From NCBI GenBank assembly GCA_034440575.1, contig JAOTOL010001328.1, positions 461,001 to 525,000 on the forward strand: a DNA stretch of 64,000 nucleotides, given 5' to 3'. Source of the DNA: Imbricaverruca yamaguchii. Lineage: Eukaryota > Arthropoda > Thecostraca > Neoverrucidae. Of the stretch, positions 48,522-61,140 are shown piece after piece. The notes beneath the pieces were generated by a model. It had not been told where the DNA came from, ran no database searches, and worked only from the letters and a program-made list of their open reading frames with translations. Numbering within the stretch: position 1 is the stretch's first letter; each line of letters opens with the position of its first letter. The position numbers and the translations under genes were made by a program.

Positions 48522-49070
48522 TCAGTTCTTCTTATACTCGATGCGCTCCACCTTGACTTCGTCTCCGATCATCTGGTAGACGTAGGTGACCACCGTGCCC
48601 GACTGGATGTCCATCAGCACGAAGCAGGGCTCGACGCCGCTGTCCAGCGGCTGCCAGGCGCCCGTCGCCGAGCCCGGGTTGATGTAGAACTTGTTCTCGT
48701 GCTCGAACGCCTCGAACTTGTGCGTGTGGCCCGAGATGAGGATGTCGACGTCCAGCTGCCGCTGCAGCTGCGCCAGCGCCTCGGTGTCGCCCCAGGGCAC
48801 CACCTGGTGGCCGTGGCACAGCCCTATGCGGAACTCGCCCACGTTCACCACCTTCTGCTCCGGGTAGGTGATGTTGTCGTCGAAGTCGCCGCGCACGATG
48901 TGCACGTCCGAGGAGAGCGTCTTCAGGTAGTCGAGCGTCTCCTTGGTGCACAGGTTGCCCGTGCACAAGATGTGCTGGATGCGACCGGGAACGAGGAGTT
49001 TCTTGAACTTGGCCGGCAGGCCACTGGATCTGTGCGGAATGTGCAGGTCGCCCAGCACAAGCACCAACAT
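48522..49070 (-). CDS. VPS29: VPS29, retromer subunit
   Basis: VPS29 is the metallophosphoesterase-fold subunit of retromer, which returns cargo from endosomes to the Golgi and plasma membrane. The frame from ATG at 49070 gives 182 residues, the same as a human isoform, and is very conserved: [68 protein letters not shown] and INPGSATGA, ending [10 protein letters not shown]. The phosphoesterase-fold residues (GDLH, GDFD, GH, GHTH) are visible; the family is thought to act as a scaffold. No intron interrupts the frame, although VPS29 usually has several. A retrocopy is possible but no poly-A tail is seen. Confidence 0.95.
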   Translation of the reverse strand: MLVLVLGDLHIPHRSSGLPAKFKKLLVPGRIQHILCTGNLCTKETLDYLKTLSSDVHIVRGDFDDNITYPEQKVVNVGEFRIGLCHGHQVVPWGDTEALAQLQRQLDVDILISGHTHKFEAFEHENKFYINPGSATGAWQPLDSGVEPCFVLMDIQSGTVVTYVYQMIGDEVKVERIEYKKN

Positions 49071-49356
49071 CGTTGACACTTAGTTGTACCGGAGACTGCG
49101 GACAGATAAAACGGTTGCGTAAATATGTCATCTGGCATCAGCACCAGCATACCAAATACACACAAAACCATTGCCATATGAAGGTTCAGCACTCTACTAG
49201 AGGATCATGACTTTTTTGAGTAGGTAAGTTAGCAGATGACAAGAAAGTGTCACAACGTCGGTTCCAGGTACGACCAATTGAGACACATTGCTACACACAT
49301 AACCAATTTGGTGATGGGAATGTCGAAGACGATCGGTGCATTGATGGGTCGTGCAT

Positions 49357-49846
49357 ATTCAAGGTTAAAATAATGGTTTTTCGTTAGGTGTGAAATGTGG
49401 AAACGAACACAGTAGTATGTCGAAAATTTACATGAAATCAGTGTCCTTTGAAATGATTTTGATGTATTTCAGACTCAAACTTGAGCCAGTGGTATCGGTA
49501 CTTATGACTGTGCATTCATAATTTGTTTTGCGATTCGTAATTTAGAAGTTGTATTCAGGATAGGGGAAATAATGACGATGTTATAAAATATAATTATATA
49601 TCATATCACAAGTTATGTAATCCCTTTAGCAGAGATTGCGTTGCTAAATTTTCGTGTGTCACCATTCCCTATTAAGAGCATGAACGTGATACTCATGCAC
49701 ATAATACTGTTAGAACGAAGACACGAAGACTTCGTAAGCACGCACCAAGGAGCAGGATGTCGATACTTCTTGGAGAAGGATGTCGATGGAGTGTTCAGAA
49801 AGTGGCATATTCCACCCATATTTCACGAATAATGTATCACTGTACA
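49357..49846 (+). repeat. R1 repeat, copy 2
   Basis: Same strand and layout as 1156-1612. The frame reads AGCRYFLEKDVDGVFRKW and HIPPIF, matching copy 3 at 15066-15330. It lies upstream of the VPS29 start. Confidence 0.6.
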
Positions 49847-51444
49847 TATTCGTGAATTTTGCCCTTTCCAACCTCACCAGCACCGGCATGTATTATGCGA
49901 GTTGATATTCCATATAAGAAAATTTGAAGGAGGAAGTGCAATTAAGTGGATACTTAATCTACTCTCTACTATGGTAGTCAAAACAGTTCATACAAACACC
50001 TAATCGGGATGTATTCAAATGATGAAGTTGAGTTTAATAAAGACTACAGATGTTGAGATATAAAGGCAAAGACGAGATGCTAAAGGTGTTCAGAGTAACA
50101 AATCACCTTTTAACAAGCGCCCTGGAGGGGGGGGCGAAATCCGCCCACCCCTCCGATTTTTCGTACATAACTCTATATTGTACCGGCCGATATACGCCTT
50201 TTTTTTGCGTACATGCTTAGAAATGACCGGTGCATTGTTTAAAGCAAGACAAATGCAAATCGGCCGATTTTTTTCAAGTTAGGGGCAGTTAAAGTTTTTT
50301 TAAAAAAACTTTGCAGCGCCAGACCACAGAAATCGGCGCTGATACGCTTCCCGTATATTGGCAAAAGGGAAGTGTTCTTGACAACACTAGCGACTTGTTT
50401 GATGCATATATTTATGCTGTGCAATTGAAATGTCATGTTAGGTCGCCGAGGTCAAGTCAGCTCAAGTTCATGACAGGGTAATAGAACCAAACTTAGTCAA
50501 CTGGAATGTTGTCATAAATGCAAATGACTGTCATGTGATTGATGTCACTTTGCATCTTACTCTCTACACATCTGGAAATCTACTGTTTGCCAGTGTGCCT
50601 AAGCGTTTCCATACTTTATTCATGTATTTCGCTCCTTTCTTTGCGAAGCCGATTGTGCCGAGCCGCCCAACGGAGCAGTGGGGTGGGCAACCCGGTTCCG
50701 GTAACTGGAGCAGGCAATGACCTGAGAGTATTCCTATATAGGCGACCTGAGGTCAAATAGTATATTGTGTTAGTAATGTCTAAAACATCACTAATGCCAA
50801 TTTTGGGGCATTTAAACACAATCACAGCGATCCATAAGAATGACAAGCCAAACCACGCAAAACCAGAACATTGCACTAGTGTCATAAAATTACTTCACCA
50901 TTAACTGTGGATGAAGAATGGAGCTGCTTTGGAAAAGTGAAAGATTGGAAGAAAATACAGGAGCACCACTTAAGGATTTAAAAAAAAACAATCCCTTTCA
51001 CTTCAGTCACACGGATTTTACATTATTTAGGAATCGTGTGTATGATAACTGCTCACACATCATGTGGCAGAATGGTAAAAGCCTAAGACAAGGATGAAAT
51101 AGCACAATTCCATGAACTGTGAATTTCTAGGTCACATGGTCAATTATTTTACACTGTTGTACTATTTTGACCTCATTTGACCTTGAATATATTGACCTAA
51201 GGGCATGAAATTCGCACAATAGAGTTCACTACCGTACCCATCCACCCTGTGAATTTCGTTACTCCAGCCTTAACCCGTGCCATCTTTTCTGTCAAATCCT
51301 CCCACCCCATCTTGGGGGGGGGGGGGCGACGGTTGAAGACCGCCCCCTCTAAAATCCAAACTAAGCATTGCACGAAAACGAAAGAGGTGTCATCGGAAAG
51401 CGCTCGACGAGTAGGATCCGGGTCCACCCCCCAAGACAAATTTC
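49847..51444. other. Intergenic, no gene seen
   Basis: It contains two G-run/C-run hairpin modules (50125-50155 and 51314-51347) and AGGTCA motifs near 50440 and 51170. Confidence 0.4.
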
Positions 51445-52030
51445 CCCAAAAGTGACGTCACCAGGTGGGCTAGATTTTCATTTTTCATGACTTACATTGT
51501 TTTTTACTGTGGGGAGTTCATTTTAGGGATATATGAAAGAAGAAGAAAAATATTTTGAATTAGAAAGGGACAGCGAAATCGACCAGGGCTATAATTTTTT
51601 TTGCCCCACAATTTTTTTCATTAAAACATTTTGAGTCCGAGAAATCTTGTTGGAAGTCAACTTGTCCTTATAAAAAATGCTTACTTTAGCCAGAATCCTG
51701 TGTTTGAACTGCAATATGGCAAATACGCAAAATTTATATGTAGTAAAAAACGAAAAAAAAACGAAAAATTCAACTCGTACGTTTTGTTGCATCCGTAAAG
51801 ATAAGCAAAGGCTGAAAGTTTCATTAAAATATCTGTATCCGTTAAAGCGTGACGACTGGTTGAACTTTTCTGGAGGTGACCTCACTTGACCCTCACTACT
51901 CGTTGACCCTAGATGAGCTGACCTACAAATTCTGAATTAGCATGTCAAATTGATGTGGGGAAAAGGTATGCCAAATTTGGGCGCGCCTCCGCGCGCCGTT
52001 CGTCCGCTATCCGCGAAAGACCTGAGGGGG
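51445..52030 (+). repeat. R2 repeat, copy 2
   Basis: It matches 11505-12110 along its length: AAGTGACGT, GAGTTCATTTT, GAAGTCAACTT, AGATAAGCAAA, GGAGGTGACCTC, GTCAAATTGA and GCGCGCC-CGCGCGCC. The G-run hairpin at 52024-52052 adjoins its right end. Confidence 0.65.
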
Positions 52031-52082
52031 GGGCGGTTGAAGATCCCCCGAGACGGGACCGGTTAATAGGAGTCGAGATCTT

Positions 52083-52105
52083 AGGGGGCGGAATCCGCCC
52101 CCTCC
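52083..52105. repeat. G-run/C-run hairpin
   Basis: AGGGGGCGGAATCCGCCCCC is an almost perfect hairpin with 9-10-bp GC arms. Similar modules lie at 50125, 51314 and 52024, and a related one near 18163. Confidence 0.7.
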
Positions 52106-52403
52106 AGTGCGCGTAATTTTCAGAGGCCCTCCAGGGCGCGTGCTAAGTCAATTTTCCGTGCAATGGCCAGGGTAAGGTATGCCATAGGTATCTTACTAAT
52201 CCGACACATTCCGCTCCTTCCATACTAATTCGACAGTCGATGGATAGCGCTTCCAAACCCCCTGCTCATACGCACATGGTTAAAGGACCGACCATACGTT
52301 TTTTTTTCTCGAACAACGCTCATCATTTTGAACCACGTCTCCCTGTAATGGGTCATATTGCCCAGCCCAGGTCCATTTCCAATGTCGCGTAACAGTTCAT
52401 CAC

Positions 52404-52463
52404 ATGGGCGCTAAATGACCACACCTGATCGATGCACCTTAAAACTCAAATAACCAACCAACC
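52404..52463 (+). repeat. Mini hairpin retroposon, copy 6
   Basis: A 60-bp insert, ATGGGCGCTAAATGACC, then GATCGATGCACC and an (AACC)n tail. The duplication AACAGTTCATCAC at 52391-52403 matches 52464-52476 at 12 of 13. Confidence 0.8.
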
Positions 52464-55400
52464 AACAGTTTATCACTATGTGATTATAAATTTTGCTTAA
52501 TGCTGGAAGAAGAAAGCGTCTCAAGAAACTTCCAGATCTAAGCCAATTCATGCCCGTTCAACGCCTGTGGCTCCAATGAATAATCCATATTCGACTTCAG
52601 CCGTTTGTATCATAGCCCAACATAGAACCGCTGCTACACCACTGAAAGTCTGCTCTCCCTCCATAATTTTTGCACCACATAGGGATTTTGGTATCAGATT
52701 ACTGACCAATGGTCACAGTGCCTGATTTAAGCCACAATTTTCTGACACTGCTCATGAACAGTGTAGACCGGGGGAAGCACCACAACAACATCGCTGAATA
52801 TACAGGGAGGTTCAGCGGCCAGGCATGCACCAAAAAACTGGACGTAGTGCGGACCAAAAGACCATAACCTTGTTTACCACCTTTTCAAACTGAGGATGCT
52901 AGTTAGCTACTTGGGTTTTAAGGCGCTTCGACCAGTTTTTACCATTCGCGACCAAAACTGAGGATGTAGAAGCCTGTGGAGACACACAGAAAGGAGTTCG
53001 AAACATGCTCCCATTCCATGCATACTGGTAGAGAACATGCTCATGTGTTTCTCCACCAGGCATTTTTCCCGTGCCTTTTCTCCCGGAAGACACGAGGTAG
53101 ACTTTCACCGAAAACTTCGTTGAGAGGTGGGGGGCACCCGAGCTTCAAGTATTTTCCAGCCGGAGGGGTGCCAACTTCCTAGGGGGACACATGCCACCAG
53201 TGTGTTGTACATGCTCCTGCTGTAGTGCAAGAACACGTACCCCTGTACTTCTTACACATACCCGGGAAGAATGCATGTCCTGTAAGAAAAAACGTGCTTC
53301 CATGTTCTCCAACTCCCGCCCAATGAGGAGAGTTAAAGCCTGGTATATCGAGAACCACAAATGGTGCGATAAAACAAACAGCATGTCTTAGTCTACAAAC
53401 AAAGACTACCTGGAAAATGTCCACAGAAAACAATAAATGGACGTGACCATCGGGAGGTCAAGCAAGGCTGTAAGGTGCTTCAGGAGGGACGCTGAGGATT
53501 AGAGGAATTTAGGCATGCCAAGAAAACTCCAAGCGATATTAAGTAGCTGCTGGAAGGTAGAATTGATACACTTATGGCAAACATCGGCGAATGTGTAGGA
53601 ATATATCAGGTAGATTTTGTATTTGGGTGCCTATTTTAGTTTTAGGGTGCATGGATCAGGTTTGCTCATTTGGAGTCCATAGGTAAATAGTAGTTTACAG
53701 GCCAAAAGGAGTCCAAAAGGAGTCGAGCCATGCCACGATTGCCAGTAATTGGCGGTTCTGTTTCACTCACGCCAACAAACAATTCACAGATTAGCTGAAA
53801 GGCACAAATATATGACATACAGATAATGTTTGCCAATGCCACACTGAAGCTGCCCACCCGACCCACCACAAACCATTGCCAATCCTACCATGAGGCAGAG
53901 ACTCGAGATAGGACATATCAATCAGCAGTGGTCTTGCAAAGGGAGTCCACTACCATAGAGAGAACATGAACAGAGATGAAAGTGCTGCGAACAAATTGCT
54001 GTTGATAGTTGTCCCCAAAACTGACTAGAAAGTGCCAAAGGCATCTTTAGCACCAGGAAAAGAGATATGCAAATTTCTGGTATTCATTTGTATATATTTC
54101 AAGTAGATCCATGACCTGTGTGAATCATAACTAAAACTGCAAAAGCCTGGGTCACAGTTTTAACTTTCAGTTTGTCAGTATGCACACTGGGGCACCATGA
54201 CTGATGACAAAACTTCATCCTTGCCAAGCACCGACCCCATGAACACAGGTGATTTCTTAAGAAGGGGGGGGATGAACAGATGCATTGTGCAGGCTCAAAA
54301 TGGATAGGGTCCCATGTTAAAAGTTGAAATGGCTGGGCAGTGGGGAAAATCCAATACTGAAGGGGGCACTTGACCTCTCAAATGCACAAGAAACAACACA
54401 CCGAAATGACACCAAAATATGACACCAACACATGAGCCAGGAATCAATATGATTGCATAACCACATATCCCCATAAAGAATGCTTAGCTTCTAGCATAGA
54501 TGCTCCCAAATTTTGCATTGGCACATCATCAGAAGCAAACAATGGTGATGTGAACAAAATGATGACTACTCCAAAATGCCTAATAGTATGAACAACAATG
54601 GCTATTTCATGAAGTTGTAACAGTGATATAGCTTGCTTGGTCAGTTTTTTTTTGTAATTGATGTATTATAATATACAAGGCATATGTTAGGATCAGTTAG
54701 CTTTTCCATGCATGTAATATTTCCAGATGGACTGATTTCTCCTTTGGTACATGAAATTGATCCTCCTCTAGGTGGAAGGGAGTATTTCTTACTTCTTGTA
54801 TATCCATTCAATAAAATATTGTGGAAATGTGATTAAGACGGTCTGGGCATCCATTCATGCTGAAAATGCCACAAAAAAGCAATGAAGCTTTCTTAGAATT
54901 AGATAAAAATTGGAACAAAATTTGAAGATGCTACAACAGGCTAGGCAATGGTATGATGGTAGGCAATGGTATGTTAGGTATGATGCAATACTTCATCACC
55001 TGAAAAGCATGTATTTCCCTCAGGAATGGCCACATTGTCTTTATGATGCCAGAAGTGTTCACTTTTTTTTTCTTCTGCCATATTGGGCTATAAATTTAAC
55101 TTTACTCAGAAGTGCATAACTTGCTAGAGAATGTGTAAGATTTCCCAGGAACAAAATTTCTTTTGTGCTTAGGTTGTGCTTCAGTGTCTCAAGACTTAAT
55201 AAGAGCCACAAGGTCCATTTCAGTTAAGCCTTTAAAAGTAAGATAATATAAGCTGGAACAAAATGATACTCAACACACTAACCAATGCTACAATTGTGAA
55301 GGACCTATCCACCAACATCCTACATGCCTACCAATACTGTCAACCTATTTCTCCAGCCCTGTATATATGCTTGACATCATGCAACACCTGAGTGGATGCC

Positions 55401-55534
55401 CCATCATGAGCACCAGATGAATGGTGCCCCATTGCTCATTTTTGCAAGGAATTTCCAAGGATGGGAACTTGCTCCCAGAAAGAATTAGTCAGTGCCAATA
55501 TGCTGAACCTGTTCAAGACCAGAATTGATGCCTT
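52464..55534. other. Intergenic, no gene seen
   Basis: Only short frames without domains. From about 53.9 kb the DNA is AT-rich and resembles the 22-30 kb intergenic region in composition. Confidence 0.4.
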
Positions 55535-55767
55535 GTTTGTTCATCTGTTTTTATGCATGATCACAACTAATGGCACTGACCAGATTGTTTTGCTGGTGGG
55601 CTGTGGGATTGTGCAATGTCTAAAGTAGCAAGTGTTGAGCCTGGGACATTTGGTAGTTGGTTATTTAGGCTTAGGGGTGCATCAAGTGCTTCAATCATAG
55701 TGCCAAAGGGACTTTTGGTAATTGGTGTCCAGAGCACAGCACCTTAACCACTTGGCCATCCCACCTC
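55535..55767 (-). mobile_element. tRNA-derived SINE family A, copy 3, interrupted
   Basis: Minus-strand head GGGATGGCCAAGTGGTTAAGG, then body matching the other family A copies. It is interrupted at 55661-55707 by a mini hairpin insertion, so the SINE is the older of the two. Confidence 0.65.
55661..55707 (-). repeat. Mini hairpin retroposon, copy 10, inside a SINE
   Basis: A 47-bp insert, on its strand TTGGCACTATGATT then TTGATGCACCCCTAAGCC. A duplication of 18 bp (16 matching), starting GGGACATTTGGTA, lies at 55643-55660 and 55708-55725. Confidence 0.75.
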
Positions 55768-56014
55768 ACTAGAATTGATGCATTCTGGTCAGAACAGTGA
55801 TTTTATTACCCACCATGAGGTGTGTTGGAGCATTGTGCTTCAAATCACCTTGTGTTATTTAGCTCAAGCTTGACAAGATAGCTCAAGCTTGACAAGTTAA
55901 ACAGACACTTCCATCCTATGAATCCCAAAATATATGTTATGCAAGCATGTACCTATCCAATCATGGGTATAAGTAGATTTGATAAATATTTGAAGGGGGC
56001 AATGAATCAATTGG

Positions 56015-56053
56015 TTGGCTATTTGGGTTTAGGGGCACTTCAACTGCATTGGC
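56015..56053 (-). repeat. Mini hairpin retroposon, copy 7
   Basis: A 39-bp truncated insert reading GCCCCTAAACCCAAATAGCC on its strand. The duplication AATGAATCAATTGG at 56001-56014 matches 56054-56067 at 13 of 14. Confidence 0.75.
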
Positions 56054-56262
56054 AATGCATCAATTGGAAGATCCGATTTGGGGTATATCACATATGATCC
56101 ATGTTAAAAGTTGTAATTATGGAGTGCTGGCTGGTTGGTCATCTGGGTTTAGAGGCGCATCGACTGCGTTGGTCATACAGCGCCCATTATTCAGTGGGCA
56201 GCCAACAGCGGGAGGGGGAAATGTCCTCCAAAAAGCACACAAGCATACACACGTGCTACTTA
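56054..56262 (+). repeat. R3 repeat, copy 2, interrupted
   Basis: It matches 44850-45010 on both sides of a mini hairpin insertion (56127-56185), ending in TCCTCCAAAAAGCACAC. Confidence 0.5.
56127..56185 (-). repeat. Mini hairpin retroposon, copy 8
   Basis: A 59-bp insert with TGGGCGCTGTATGACC, GTCGATGCGCCTCTAAACCC and an (AACC)n-like tail. The flanking duplication is weaker (9 of 11 at 56116-56126 and 56186-56196). Confidence 0.7.
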
Positions 56263-58184
56263 TCCATAGTTGAGCCCACCAGACCCATCTATAAATAAAA
56301 TGTGCAATACATACCACGCCCTATGCTCCGCCACTCCCCTTCTGTTTCGCCGGATACTACCTCGCCGATATCGAACTCAGGCTAACCAATACGCTGGGGG
56401 TGTGCTGCCGTCTCAGCATCAAAAAGTTCTTCGCGGCTTGTGTTCGATTGGTGCATAAACGACGCAAACGCGACAGTAGTCTGTTTTACAACGGGTGGGT
56501 CTACTCTGTGGTCGGTTTTACAGCAGCAATTTGTTCTCCTGTCTACTACCTTTTGAGCCTTCCAAGTCATTCTTCTCAACTAAACATTCCAGACATGAGC
56601 TAAAAGTGTGCATCGAAGAGCTTTTAATAATAATAAGAATTGGTTTCAATCAATTTATGCAGCTTTTTTTATTGGAAAAAATTGTTCTTCATGGTGAGAA
56701 TAAAATTATTTTGGACGGATCGCTTTAGTGTAATTTTCCTTAAACCATCTTATATTCCGAAACCTATATCCCAACAGTCGGCAAGTAGCACATCAGTCGT
56801 TGCATGAATGTCCTACTCGTGGGCTGTGTTATGAATATTTATTAGTTGTGCGGTGTCAACATGTCAGGAGTATTATCTATGGATTTATAAACATGGTTCA
56901 CATCGATTAAGTATAGTTTTGTTGTTATTTTATCTCCCGTTGCTCAGGAACTTGGCTTATAACCACATCATTCGCTAATTTAACCATAGCGTCAAATTGT
57001 CATCTGGCAGTCATTCGTCGGCTGCCATATGCGGTAGAGCTGAGTGTAGTCTCCACGCAAATCAGAAAGCTTGTTGCAAGTTACTGATGTTCGTAAATTT
57101 AATTTTAATTATTTCAGTATTATCGGCATTAAAACAAATTTCGCTATTAAAACTGATGTGATAATCATATTCCGTGGTCGCTTATAATGTATGCGAATTA
57201 TTATTCCAGGTCTTCTCCCTGTATCTCGTTGCTGAGACCTGGGACCTGTCAGCAAATTTCCGCTGTAAAACCGACTTCTGTTGCCCGGGGTTGCTACCAA
57301 GGTACGGTTGCTGCCGTGCCGATGCTCAGAAACTACTGAAAGGAGTGCCACCAAACCTTCACAAATCGATGCAATGTGGTCAATTTTATCTGATCGGATT
57401 GATCCTTTGCTTTCCGCACCTCTATCAACGCCTATTAATACCGCTATCACATCGGACTGTGGCATATGTGGTGGAGGCGTTGGATCCGTATTAAGGAGGG
57501 AATTGGCTGCGTAGGTAGGTATGCGCTCTGAGCTGAGGGTTAAGCGAAGTATTTTTGTTTGTTTTTCATATGGTTAACATTTTTCTGAAACCAGCAGTGG
57601 AAGGAAAGTGCATTGCTCCTGTGGGTTATGAGAGACAAAGCTGTCCTGATTATTAAGAGTGCCTTGTGGTGTCATCCAGTATTTCTTCTTTATTCCTATG
57701 ATTTGACATTTGATTTGACAAAAAACGACAATGTAGGTACTGGCTACATATGCTTTTCCCATTGGTTACCATTAAATAGAAGGCATATATTTTAATCAAG
57801 GTAGATGTTTATTTGTGTTATTTTGTTTTATATGCCATGCTTTTTGACATGGGTAATACCATGCAGCCATTTATTTTCTTTAAAAATTATTACTTTTCAG
57901 TTGGCAAAGAAATTCACCATCAAAATCCTTGCTCCACAAGCATAGCCTATTGCATATAATTATCCATACCTGATGTGTCACAGATGTGATATAGAGTAAA
58001 TTAAACACTTCATGCACTATATTTAATACACTTGGACACCAAAACCTTATGTTTTTGCCTTAATTGAACATTCATTTCCAAGAAGGAATACTTGCAGCCC
58101 AACAAGTCAGCAACCTTTGATCAAGGTGTGCTATCTCCACACATTCTTGAAAGAGTAGTAGGTATTGTTGTGAAGAGAGGAAGT
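56263..58184. other. AT-rich intergenic DNA, no gene seen
   Basis: Open frames are short. 57965-58070 resembles 23030-23100, showing shared old repeats. Confidence 0.4.
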
Positions 58185-61060
58185 TATTTTTCCAAATGTG
58201 AATTCCAAAGGTGGCCTGATATATGTGCAGTAAAGCTTCCTGATGACTTACTCACTTTTGTATCATACATTTGTATTTATTTCCCCATGCATTCTTAGTG
58301 ACTTTTTGGCTTCTTTAGTCCATTCTGATGCCCCAATTTTGTATTTAGAGTAACACCTAAGTCCTTCTCTTGAGTCACATATAGTAATTGGCTACCTATC
58401 AAGTATGGAGCCTTCTTATGCTGCCTACCTACATGCATTATTGTGCACTTATGAAAATTTAATTTGCCATTTTTGCAGACTACTTAACAAGTTTGTCTAA
58501 GTCTTTCTGAGGATAGATATGCTCATTGTTTCCTGCTATTGCCCTAAAGACCTTCAAATCATCTGCAAATTTCAAAACACTGCTGCTTAGGCTATTTACA
58601 ATGTTATTTACAAATATAATGAACAATAGTTACCCAATACTGGCCCCCTGGGAATTCCACTATGATGACTTTGTACCATTTAGCATCACTCTCTGCTGTC
58701 TATCTGAAAGTCACAATTATCCATTTTTGGATGCTACCTGCAATACAATGGACCTGAAGCTGCATTATTGACTGTTTATAGGGTACCCTGTCAAAGACCT
58801 TACTAAAGTCAAGATATGCTACATCAACCTATTTTCCCTGATCAAATTGTTCTGTAGCAAAGTTAAAAAAAGTCCAAGAAATTTGTGAGACATGATCACC
58901 ATTTTCTAAACTCATGTTGAGTTTCTTTTAATCAATCTGTTTCCTTACAGATAACTATCTATTCTATCCTTTATATTTTATTTTGAGTACCCTGCAGACT
59001 AGGGATGTGAGGCTTACTGGCCTATAGTTTTCAAATTCCCCCTCTCTCTCCTTTCTTGAAAAAATTAACTACATTTGTCCTTTAACAATCTGTTGGAATT
59101 CCATTTTGTGAAACTGATCTACAAAATGTTATACTAAGAGGAATTACCAGTTCCTTTTCAGCTTCCCACAATACCTTAGCATATATTTCATCAGGTCATG
59201 CAGACTTGTTTGCCTGTATTTTCCTGAGGTGATTGAAAATAACATCACTATCAATGAAATCAACATTATTTATCTCATCACAAGTTGCTGAACTGTGGTG
59301 TATGGTTGACAGATTAGTCATATCTTCCAATGTATACACTGTTTTAAACTGTGTGCTCAGCTACTCAAACATCTTACCATCCTCATTCAATGTAGTCCCA
59401 TTTACTTCCAGTGGACCAAGTGTGCTAAACACTACTCAGCTTGTAAAAACTAAATAATTTTTTGCTGCCCCTGTTACAGTTTTTAGCCAAATCAAATTAT
59501 TTTGCTGACTGCTCTCTGGTTTTCCACGTCACAGCATCTAGTTTTTTATATGACCTTAGATTTACTATGTTTGAAGCTTCCTTAAACACTCTAAATGCAT
59601 CTTTCTTAGCCTTAATTGCTTTTATCAAGTCTGGTGTAAGCCATGCTGGCCTTCCTACCCTTCTTTTGCACCTTTGCTTTTGGGGGACATGTCTAATCTG
59701 AATTACCTTCAATTAAGATTTGAACTTTTCCCACATTGCACAGACATCTAAATTGAAGCATTCTTCTTTCCACCTTATGACACTTAAAACCTGCTCTCAT
59801 GCAGTCAAAGTCTGCTCTGTTAAAATTAGGAACCTTTACCAAATTATCCTTAATAGTTCCCACTACATGTGCCTTGATTCTAACCATGTTATGGTCACTT
59901 CTTCCCAGAGTTTCTCCTAGAGTCAAGTCTCGAACCAAGTCACATATCTGAGAAGACTAGGTCCAGGAATGAGCCCTGCCTAGTTGTTTCCATTGCAAAC
60001 TAGTGTAATGACAGGTCCTTTTCCAGGTATTTCCTAAGCATTTTTTTTGTGATGGGGAGCCAACACCAACATTTTGATATCTTTTAGGTTAATGTCAACA
60101 AAAGGAAGGCATTTCCTCCAAATGTTTCTGCTGACTTCCTCACAAATCACTCTATCAAGCTCCAGTTGCTGATAATGTGGCAAGGATCCTGATCAGTACA
60201 TAGCTCCCATCCTCAGTTTATTGCTGTTGCCTTTTTCCAGTGACATCAAGCCAAATGAACTCCACAACAACATTTTCCCCCATCTGCTACTTTTTGAGAG
60301 CTATTCATATAGAACATCACACCACCCCCTTTCACTGCTGGACCCCTATTGCACAAAAACATATTGTATCCCTGGATCTCATAGTCCTGCAAGTTATCCC
60401 CACAATACCCCTCACTGACCCATGCCTCCATAATGCAAACAAAATTTGGTTCCTCCTCAGCAACACTTGAATGCCTCAAATTTGGATCAAATACTTTGAG
60501 CATGAAGCATCATGCACTTCAAATATCTTCCATAACCAGTTTTCGCTTTTTCATGTTGAATAGCTATTTCATCTCTGGATGAGCTACCACTCTGCCTCAT
60601 TGAACTACTGCTGTCCCTATTTGCTGACTGTGATGTTCTATTGCCTAGGCTGTCACTATTGGCATATCCATGAGATGGCAATGACACTTCATCCCTCCCC
60701 ACCCTATTGTCTGGTTTCGCTGAAGAACATGCTCATATACTTTGCATAACACATGCACCCCCTTATCAGAGAAGTGCAGGCCATCAATCTGCTGAAGGTC
60801 CCATGAGTCACAAAACCTGCACCATTCATCAACAAATGTGAAACCTAACTCATGACAGAGCTGCCCTGGCATTGGCTGCCAGTGCCCTAGAGCTCCACTG
60901 AGGGGAGACTCCAGCCCTAGGAAAAATAGCAGTCATAATGACTGCTAATGCTATGCTCCAAGGTGGCCGGAAGGGCCCTGTAGTCCTGCAGCATCTCCTT
61001 ACCATTTGCAGGACCTATGTTATTCACCCCTGCCTGGACTACAACTGCACTAAACTGTTG
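58185..61060 (-). mobile_element. Older CR1-like retrotransposon with ORF1 esterase trace
   Basis: On the minus strand, 5' to 3': an SGNH-esterase ORF1 trace, with VVVQAGVNNIG near 61012-61045, then TAIFPRAGVSPQW, and GFTFVDEW plus DGLHFSDKGVHVL near 60760-60850. Next come the endonuclease start (GYCGDNLQDYEIQGYNMF, 60300-60420), a RRVGRPAWLTPDLIKAIK linker (59600-59680) and reverse transcriptase remnants down to about 58190. Many frameshifts, stops and small indels make it dead and clearly older than the pair at 32-36.6 kb. The 3' end, including the tail, is missing. Confidence 0.85.
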
Positions 61061-61086
61061 TTAAGTTGTTGATATATGTTTGTCTG

Positions 61087-61140
61087 GGCGCCAAATGACC
61101 AAACCTGGTTGATGTGTCCTAAAACCCAAATAACCAACCA
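61087..61140 (+). repeat. Mini hairpin retroposon, copy 9
   Basis: A 54-bp insert reading GGCGCCAAATGACC, GGTTGATGTGTCCTAAAACC and (AACC)n. The duplication TATATGTTTGTCTG at 61073-61086 matches 61141-61154 at 13 of 14. It lies at the 5' edge of the older CR1-like copy. Confidence 0.8.

Noticed and set aside
48495..49131. Plus-strand and alternative minus-strand frames over VPS29
   Set aside because: Shadows of the strongly conserved VPS29 frame.
55196..55225. Another CR1-like 3' end stub
   Set aside because: Only about 17 bases (TAAGAGCCACAAGG) match and there is no tandem tail, so it is too short to call.
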